A DNA stretch of 64,000 nt, taken from positions 1,116,001-1,180,000 of the forward strand of contig JAVTLE010000016.1 in the NCBI GenBank assembly GCA_033439295.1. The letters run 5' to 3'. Positions 58,113 through 64,000 of the stretch are shown here, one piece after another (positions within the stretch are counted from its first letter, which is position 1; every line of letters begins with the position of its first letter). Under the pieces are notes generated by a model. It worked only from the letters and a program-made list of their open reading frames with translations. It searched no databases and was not told where the DNA came from. This stretch comes from Deuterostichococcus epilithicus (lineage: Eukaryota > Chlorophyta > Trebouxiophyceae > Prasiolales > Stichococcaceae). Both the position numbers and the translations under genes were made by a program.

Positions 58113-58934
58113 CGAGCGCGGCTGACGGCGGCGGCTGAGCCTGTACCTGGGGGCAAATTTCCAGCTCTCCCCGAAGCCCTGCGATAGGGCATGGAAGGGC
58201 CCAGACCGGCTGCGGCAGTGCCATTTTGGCGCAGTGCTGTACGAACGAGGACCACGATCTGTACAGTAGAGCGTGGACAGAGCCGCGGCGGGACATTCAT
58301 GTGGGGGAGCACATGCGCTATTGCGTGACACGTTGCAATAAATGTTGCGGGGGCCGAGGCAATGTAGATCCAGGTAGCCAGCAGCCACAGACTCTAGCAA
58401 CTCGTGTATATTTCACAATAAAGTGCAGCCACAATGGGAGGCATGACGCCACAGAAGGCACAGTTGATGACGTCCGACCAATTCATTCCAGGCGCCTCAT
58501 GATGACAGCACCTACCTATCACATTGTGGTTGGTCTCCCTAATTTTGGACTCTTGTAAACATCCAGCGCCAACCTGTTATACTGTACCCCCTGCACTGGC
58601 CCACAACACTACAGCCAGGTGTCATCAGACAAATTTCGAGTTAGCAGGTTCTGTATTGGCAGACACGTCCTGAGAGGCTTCGATAGGATTACACAGCCGT
58701 GCGCAACCAGTTTTCACAAACAACAACATTGCCAGCCTGCAGCAGGTAAACGAGGCATGGCAGCATCTAAAGACCAAGACAGCGCTCAAGACACAGGCTG
58801 CTGAGTGCCTTCTATGTGTGTATAACAGGAGCCACCCCAACTGCCAAACCAAAACAAAGTATGCATGGCATACCGTCCATCAACTACAACCAACATGCTG
58901 AACTCAACCCACCATTCCCGCTCGAACAAAGCGC
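58113..58934. other. Convergent intergenic region
   Basis: 3' flanks of the RING gene (plus) and the DUF2358 gene (minus). TGTAA, the usual green-algal polyadenylation signal, occurs on the plus strand near 58555 and on the minus strand near 58687. No gene is supported. Confidence 0.45.
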
Positions 58935-61012
58935 TCACTTCAACAGCTCCGGTCCCAGCTTAGAGAGCAACCACAAAATTGCGATGAACGTGGCGAAACG
59001 CACGGCATCGTCCCAGTTCTGCTGTCTGGCATTGTCCTGCAACAGGAACCAAGCGCCTCAGCGTCCATGCAGGGGCACCCCTCTGCATGAATTGCGATGC
59101 ATCCAACGCAACGGAGCCCCTCCGCGAGGCCATTTCCACCCATGCACTTTAGGAACGGAACTCACCTGAAAGAACTTCGTCGGATCGGTCGGATCCCTGC
59201 ACGCATAGCCGCAGCAGCCGTGAGCTGCAATTTGTATGCGAAAGCCGTGACGCCGGCCCCCGGCAACTGCGCTTGGGGGCCGCTGCAAGAAGATGATGCA
59301 AACGTTGCAAGCAAGAGGAACGCGAAGAACCTCAAGCGCCGTGAGCCAACAAACGGCCCGGCTCATAGAGTCTCTGCATGCACTCACCCCTGGATGTCCA
59401 CGCCGCTGTCGCCGCTGTTGTTCAGGCGATCCAGAACGCCGCCGCCATCTTCCGCCAGGTCTGCAGCCTTCTGCCGCGCCGCCCAGGCGGCACGCAGCGC
59501 CGTGAGCGCCGCCCTCGCCGGCAGCCCGGTGGCTCCCAGGTCCCAGCCATCCCTGGGGGTGGGTGCAGAGCTGTTTCGCTCGGGTGCTGCTGCATCACGA
59601 CTGCAAGCGTGTCTGAATCGGCGCCCCGGGGAACGCCCAGCAGGGCTGCATCAGGGCAAGGCGCGCAGCAGCGGCGCGACCCCGAACCGGTTGCAGCGCG
59701 CTACCAGGAGCCTGTTGCAAGCGGTCCGTGTGCTTTGCGCACACCGCCGCTCACAAACAGGCGCGAGGTCCTGGCTGCAGGGGCAGCGGGGGCCGCTTTG
59801 CAATTTGCAGATCATGTGCGGACCGTGTCGCGCCCACCTGTGCTGCTCCACGCGCCCAGTCAGCAGGTTCATCCGGAACGTCGACGCAACGGCTGCGTCA
59901 ATGCTGAGCACGCCCAGGATGCGGCCCTGTTGCCATGCCGGCCAGGTCACGACGCCGCCTCCAGCTTTGGCAAATGTTTGAACCGAACTGAACTGCCAAA
60001 GTGCTGCGGCAACTGAAGCTCAGTGGAAGCAAGCGTGGCAGGTGCGAGTGGCCACTGTGCGTCACATGAGAGCGTCACAAGACACATGCGGGAGGAAGGC
60101 TGACGCCTCGGGACCGCACCTGCAACCGCCAGTCGATCACTGCTGTGCCTTTGTCCTCCATCCGCAGCCGCTCAATGGTCTGCGCAGAGTCACACGACGA
60201 GCGCATGTGACACCGATCGGGGGCTACAGCCGACAGCAGCAGGGCCGACTCAGGCGCGCGCTTGTGCTGTGGCACCAGCGGTGGCGCACAGGCGGGGTGC
60301 AGCACGCAGGTGTGCAGGGCTGCATGAGGACGCACCACTTTGGGATCCGCCACGGTGTCTGCAATGAAGGTGTTGCGCTTGTACCTGTCCCAGCCCCTGA
60401 AGGAGCGCAGGAAGCCCTGCGCAGGATGCAGCGCCGCCGTCAGTGCTTGCCGCACATTCGCATCCGTTGCCGAAGGGCATCGCCATACGCGCCGCTGCCA
60501 CGTGTGCGCACGGACGGACACGCGCACAGCTCCCGGCCAGGTTCATGGCTCCACCTCACTGAGCACTCCTGTCTGCGTGCGCACCTCATAGGCGCAGTCG
60601 CTGCAGAACAGCGCCTTTGTCCACGTCTTTGGGCGCTTGAGGTCCTTGGCGAGCGATCGAACATTCTGCTCCACCTGCGGCGATGTCGTGCACACCTGCC
60701 GGCGCAGCACGTGTCTCTCACTGTGCGCCCGGGCGAGTCACAATGCGGGGACGCATCGTCGGGGGCGCAGATGCTTACGTAGTCGTCGCAGTAGTCGCGA
60801 TCCAAGCCCTCGATCTCAGCTTCGTCAATCGAGGATTTGACGTCCACTGCATTTGCTATTGGCATCGCGCGCGGCCGATGCCGGCTTGCAGGCGCGCGGC
60901 AGGACGAAAAGTGCCAGCAGGGAGCCAGCGGTCGATGAGCAGCAAGCGCTCTGCATCTGTGCTCATTTGCTTGCGGACAGCAGGCTGTCGTGAGCCTTAG
61001 CCCGCTGCTCAT
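58935..61012 (-). CDS. DUF2358 chloroplast protein
   Basis: Resembles plant chloroplast DUF2358 proteins (NTF2-like fold) such as Arabidopsis At1g65230, whose function is unknown. Eight exons close in phase (60779-61012, 60555-60695, 60336-60416, 60120-60179, 59838-59926, 59388-59552, 59166-59196, 58935-59036), giving 300 residues. The N-terminus (MSSGLRLTTACCPQANEHRC) is a likely transit peptide. Then DRDYCDDYVCTTSPQVEQNV, WTKALFCSDCAYE, GWDRYKRNTFIADTVADP, STFRMNLLTGRVEQH and DPTDPTKFFQ follow in the family order. The last exon encodes a hydrophobic anchor (FATFIAILWLLSKLG). Exon 7 is only 31 nt and encodes most of the DPTDPTKFFQ motif. The match was made from memory of the family, so the exact orthologue is not certain. 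Confidence 0.78.
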
Positions 61013-61397
61013 CGAATCCGCGCTGGCACGTCGACGACTTGTTCACTCGGATGAAACCGTGCACCGTGCCTGCGCCCCTGCGCATCATCGGATTCGGTCC
61101 GATACTGTGATTCTGATGTGCTGCTCTGCAGGTGAACTGCGCGCATGCAGCCATCTGCGTGCAGGACGCGGTAGCTCTAAGCAAACCCGTGACTGCATTT
61201 GTGCATCGGTCTGGTCCATGCGCCAATGGGACATTATGCATTGTTGTCACCTGGGGGTGTGCGTGCACTAGCAAGGATCCAAACGGTTCTCTGTGTGACA
61301 GTGTGTCATGGAGTGTGCAAAACGGCCGACGTGGTCTGCAACTGAGCAGAAACTTTGGTCGCAGATCCGCCAGGGGCCGAAGCAAGGTACATTGTTG
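61013..61397. other. Upstream flank of the DUF2358 gene
   Basis: Contains no supported gene. It should hold the promoter of the DUF2358 gene, and ends at the target site of the hAT-type element. Confidence 0.4.
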
Positions 61398-61405
61398 GCG
61401 GGAAG
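61398..61405. repeat. Left target-site duplication of the hAT element
   Basis: GCGGGAAG, identical to 62203-62210. Confidence 0.9.
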
Positions 61406-62202
61406 CAGGGTTCTTGCTAAAACTGTTTCGAGGAAATGCCAAACACCAAACCTACAACCTCAAAAGCCAAACGTTTGGCGTGGAACGCAAAGTGTGTCAC
61501 CCAATTATAGGGTCTTCAGCATGCTAGATGGTACCGCGAAACGTTTCTGAGGTTTTTCTGAGGCCAAGGTTCATGTCCTAGCTAAAAAAGGCGGCGGTGA
61601 TGCTGCTGCTTGTGCCCTGCCGCCCTGTTAATGCCGATACTTTTTAAAAAAACATGAACCGTTATCGTTCAAAACCACAAAGTTAATTTTGTTGCATGGA
61701 ATCCATGGAGGCAGCGCTGCTTGACATCACTAGGCGCCTTGGTACATCTGCACGCGTGTTGCAGAAGGGTAAATACTCGAAGAGTTAAACTCTTCAAGAT
61801 CTGATGGCAATGAACGCATTCTGCCTTTTCAGTTTTCAGGCCTCCTACGAGCTTGAAGTACCCCCAAACGAATGCCTTCAGCCGAACACCCTTGCGCTTC
61901 TCGCCTGTATTGCTCGCTTCGTCCACAATCTCAGTTCACTGTCTGAACCGTGCTCAGATGCTACGTCAGATAATCCGCGAATACCAGGTGGTTTGACTCA
62001 CCGGCGAACGGCTAAACTTGGTCGCAGAGAATCTTGGCGGCCACACTACTGTCTCAGCGGCAGTGACTGCCGCAGGCACGGCGGCAGCGGCGGCCGGAAG
62101 AGTTTGGGCGTGCTCCGCCAAACCCATATCTCAAATGCCATATGATTAAACATACACGCCAAACCTAAACTGCAAAAACTCGAGGTTTTAGCAAGAACCC
62201 TG
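61406..62202. mobile_element. hAT-type DNA transposon remnant (non-autonomous)
   Basis: The ends are perfect 18-bp inverted repeats, CAGGGTTCTTGCTAAAAC (61406-61423) and its complement (62185-62202). They are flanked by a perfect 8-bp duplication GCGGGAAG (61398-61405 and 62203-62210). An 8-bp duplication and CAGGG termini are typical of hAT elements. The 797-bp element is AT-richer than its surroundings. Its only notable open frame (61669-61926, minus, 85 codons) resembles a BED zinc finger (ECVHCHQIL...LLQHACRC), the usual N-terminal domain of hAT transposases; the catalytic domain is absent. It can only move with help from another copy. The intact target duplication and ends suggest a fairly recent insertion. 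Confidence 0.87.
61669..61926 (-). pseudogene. BED-type zinc finger fragment inside the hAT element
   Basis: An 85-codon open frame reads VWGYFKLVGGLKTEKAECVH then CHQIL and, further on, LLQHACRC. Aromatic residues before a CxxC pair and a later histidine-cysteine pair fit the BED finger that binds hAT ends. It is a fragment of a transposase gene; the dimerisation and catalytic parts are missing. On its own it could act only as a DNA-binding peptide, and no evidence of expression can be read from sequence. Confidence 0.6.
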
Positions 62203-62210
62203 GCGGGAAG
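62203..62210. repeat. Right target-site duplication of the hAT element
   Basis: GCGGGAAG, identical to 61398-61405. Confidence 0.9.
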
Positions 62211-62730
62211 CTGCGAAGTGCTGCAAAGTGCATGTGAATTCCGTAGGGCGTGATATAGGAGGATTGTGAAGCCTGGACCGTATGCGTGACGTTATAATCA
62301 TTTCAAGATATGATATGAACCAAGATTTGATATGAACCAAACAACTGTGCCTGCAAGGCATATCTCGCCCTCACTGGGGCAACCACACGTCGCGGCAGGC
62401 GTGTGGCCCACCGGCCACACAATGGGCGCCCGCCGCCCAGATCAAGTGCCGGCGTCACTGAGCAGTGCTGCCGCGGAAAACAACGTCTGAGATTAACTAC
62501 ACGAGAAATCAGCAAAATTTGCGAGTCTGCTGAGTACTGCCGAGTGTTGTCTAGGTGATCGAGAGGCGCCGCAAGCGCTTCACGGCCGCCGCCCCCAGGC
62601 TGCGGCGGTGCGATTCGGGCGAGGCGAAGAGCAGGGCATGGGATGGCGGCAAGGGGGCACACAGGTGCAACAGGGAGTCGGATCAAGTGCGCTGGTGGTA
62701 GTGGAAGGCCGGTGTGGCTGCACCACCGTC
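62211..62730. other. 3' flank of the metalloprotease gene
   Basis: Between the hAT element and the M43 protease stop. No gene or repeat was recognised. Confidence 0.4.
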
Positions 62731-64000
62731 TCAGCCCATGGGCAGGAACAGGCGTTGCTGGCTCTGTTTCCGTGCCGTGGGCCGCTTGGTGGGCTTCTTC
62801 TTTGAGGTCGGCTTCTTCTTCGTGGGCTTCTTCTTCGCTGCCGTGGGCTTCTTTGGCGCCGCCGTGGGCGCCTTTGTGGCCGCCACGGATGGCTGCTGCA
62901 GCGAGACGGCTGCCGTCGGTGCCGTCGTGGCCCCTGCCCCCGACGGCACGGCGCGCCCGGCCTCCGGCGCGACTAGGCTGGACTGCCCCTGCGAGGCGGT
63001 GCCGCCTGACGAGCTGCCGGCCGCTGGGCCGGAGCTGGCGCGATACAGCTGCCACATGGTCTGAATGCGCGCGATCTGGCCGTCCGAGAAGCCAGTGCGG
63101 CACACATCGTCTGTGTAGTCTGCATACGCAGGAACAGGAAGGAACGGTCGATTTCGGTACAAAAGACGGCGGTGTGTGGAAGCTCCATGCTGCTAAATAC
63201 CAGGAGCAGAACCCCGCATCCTCCTTTCTTCAGCAGGGTCTTCTGCACAGACGGCCTGCTGGCGGTGCAGAAATGACGGCCACACAAAGCTGACGTGCGG
63301 GAGCAACAGCTGCTCCGGAGGCTGACTCACCCATGTAGTTGTGAATGGGGTTGGTGCCCGGCAGGTTGGGGCACGAGTTGGTGGGCGTGCAGGCGTAGTC
63401 AGCGGCGGCGGCAGCGCGGGTGTCCTCCACAAAGTCGCCTCCCGAGTTTGCGTCGCATCCGCCCGCAAACACGTGCAGGAGTCCCAGCCAGTGGCCCACC
63501 TGCAACGCAGGTCCGGCGGGACAGTGAGTGGAAAGGCCGGATTCTTGTGTGCCCACAGGTGCAGCGTCGCAGTGGTATTGCCATGATGGAGGCGCCGCGA
63601 GGCGCCTCGCGGCGGCATTGATGCAGGCGCAGCAGCAGCCACTGTGGAGACTCTGTGCAGAGGACACACTTGCTCTAGCTTGAATAATATAATGAACCAC
63701 CTCGTGCACGGTGACGATGCCCAAGTTGAAGGTGTATGTTGTCGAGGTGGCAGTGCCGCCAGGCATTGTGCGGTCATTGATAAAAACGCCGTCGTGCTCC
63801 GGGTCGTTGAGCACGTCCCAGGGGGAGTAGGCGTAGCCCAGGATGGTGCTGCCGGGGTTGGTGGAAGTCAGCCGGGCGGTGTAGATATTCAGCTGCGGGG
63901 GGCAGGGAGACATGGGCCCTGTCAACGGCGCATGCGGGCGGCAGGGAGACATGGGCCCTGTCAACGGCGCATGGCGGAAGAGGTTGGGGCGGACAAATCC
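62731..64000 (-). CDS. M43 (pappalysin-type) zinc metalloprotease, 3' part
   Basis: The 5' end lies off the right edge. Three exons are visible: 63701-63892, 63331-63499 and 62731-63119, all in phase. The zinc site is HEVGHWLGLLH, three ligand histidines plus the catalytic Glu, with an intron directly after the Glu codon. The Met-turn is NYMDYTDDVC, the M43 form, again split by an intron. Cysteines in GGCDAN, YACTPTNSC and DDVC fit the disulphides of secreted family members. After the domain (SDGQIARIQTMWQLY) the last 95 residues are low complexity with a Lys/Pro/Thr-rich tail (KKKPTKKKPTSKKKPTKRPT). Green algae use secreted or wall-lytic metalloproteases, but the substrate here is unknown and the signal peptide is not in view. 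Confidence 0.88.
63901..63973. repeat. 34-bp tandem duplication in an intron
   Basis: A 34-bp unit starting GGCAGGGAGACATGGGCCCT occurs at 63901-63934 and 63940-63973, just outside the acceptor of the first visible protease exon. Confidence 0.88.

Noticed and set aside
56977-58296. 439-codon minus-strand open frame
   Set aside because: Antisense shadow of the RING gene's 3' exons, low complexity, with no recognisable domain.
1-64000. tRNA, rRNA, CRISPR or bacterial operon signals
   Set aside because: None were found by eye; all supported genes are spliced or clearly eukaryotic.

Overview
The window looks like nuclear DNA of a green alga (Chlorophyta, possibly Trebouxiophyceae). The genes are dense and intron-rich, with short GC-rich exons and GT-AG (sometimes GC-AG) introns. 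The products are eukaryotic and partly plant-type: AMT-type ammonium transporter, plant-type NAD kinase, ERD7-type senescence protein, CPP1-like and DUF2358 chloroplast proteins, organellar RecA, exocyst EXO84, zeta-COP and proteasome beta2. No operon, tRNA, rRNA or CRISPR array was seen. Three short runs of N mark small ambiguities (about 2132, 18489 and 57830).

Layout, left to right: the 3' part of a coiled-coil protein of unknown function (+, to 2505); a bestrophin-like anion channel (+, 3072-5749); a CPP1/CDF1-like chloroplast J-like protein (+, 6292-8193); a STR10-like chloroplast rhodanese (-, 8365-11020); a DHHC palmitoyltransferase (-, 11994-14922); a 12-exon gene joining a low-molecular-weight tyrosine phosphatase-like domain to four plant/algal repeats (+, 15753-21486); organellar RecA (-, 22354-25319); a DUF427 protein (+, 25660-26441); an ERD7-like senescence-domain protein (-, 27028-30055); an unknown gene with a C-terminal coiled coil (-, 30734-32450); EXO84 (-, 32759 to about 36.9 kb); a zinc alcohol-dehydrogenase-like enzyme (+, 37805-40224); NAD kinase (-, 40732 to about 44.9 kb); zeta-COP (-, 45758-46898), head to head with proteasome beta2 (+, 47442-49845); an AMT1-type ammonium transporter (-, 50522-54513); a RING protein (+, 56065-58112); a DUF2358 chloroplast protein (-, 58935-61012); an approximately 0.8-kb hAT-type transposon remnant (61406-62202); and the 3' part of an M43 metalloprotease (-, 62731 to the right edge).

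The genes are unrelated housekeeping and organelle functions rather than one pathway. Several encode proteins that probably go to the chloroplast or another organelle (CPP1-like, STR10-like, NADK, DUF2358, RecA), and several serve membrane traffic or transport (EXO84, zeta-COP, DHHC, AMT, bestrophin). Exon models for bestrophin, CPP1-like, DHHC, the phosphatase-like fusion, ADH, zeta-COP, PBB, RING and DUF2358 were built by hand. In each the reading phase closes exactly, so those boundaries are fairly secure. The EXO84, NADK, AMT, ERD7-like and leftmost gene models are less complete.

The most unusual content is the phosphatase-like fusion. Its catalytic cysteine is replaced by aspartate, it carries four C-terminal repeats, and a near-copy of one exon start sits in an intron. 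Other points of note are GC-AG introns placed with the help of protein-family length (two in proteasome beta2, one in RecA), a hAT element with a perfect 8-bp target duplication, a 14-nt exon carrying a zinc-ligand cysteine, and a two-block sequence shared upstream of two minus-strand genes.
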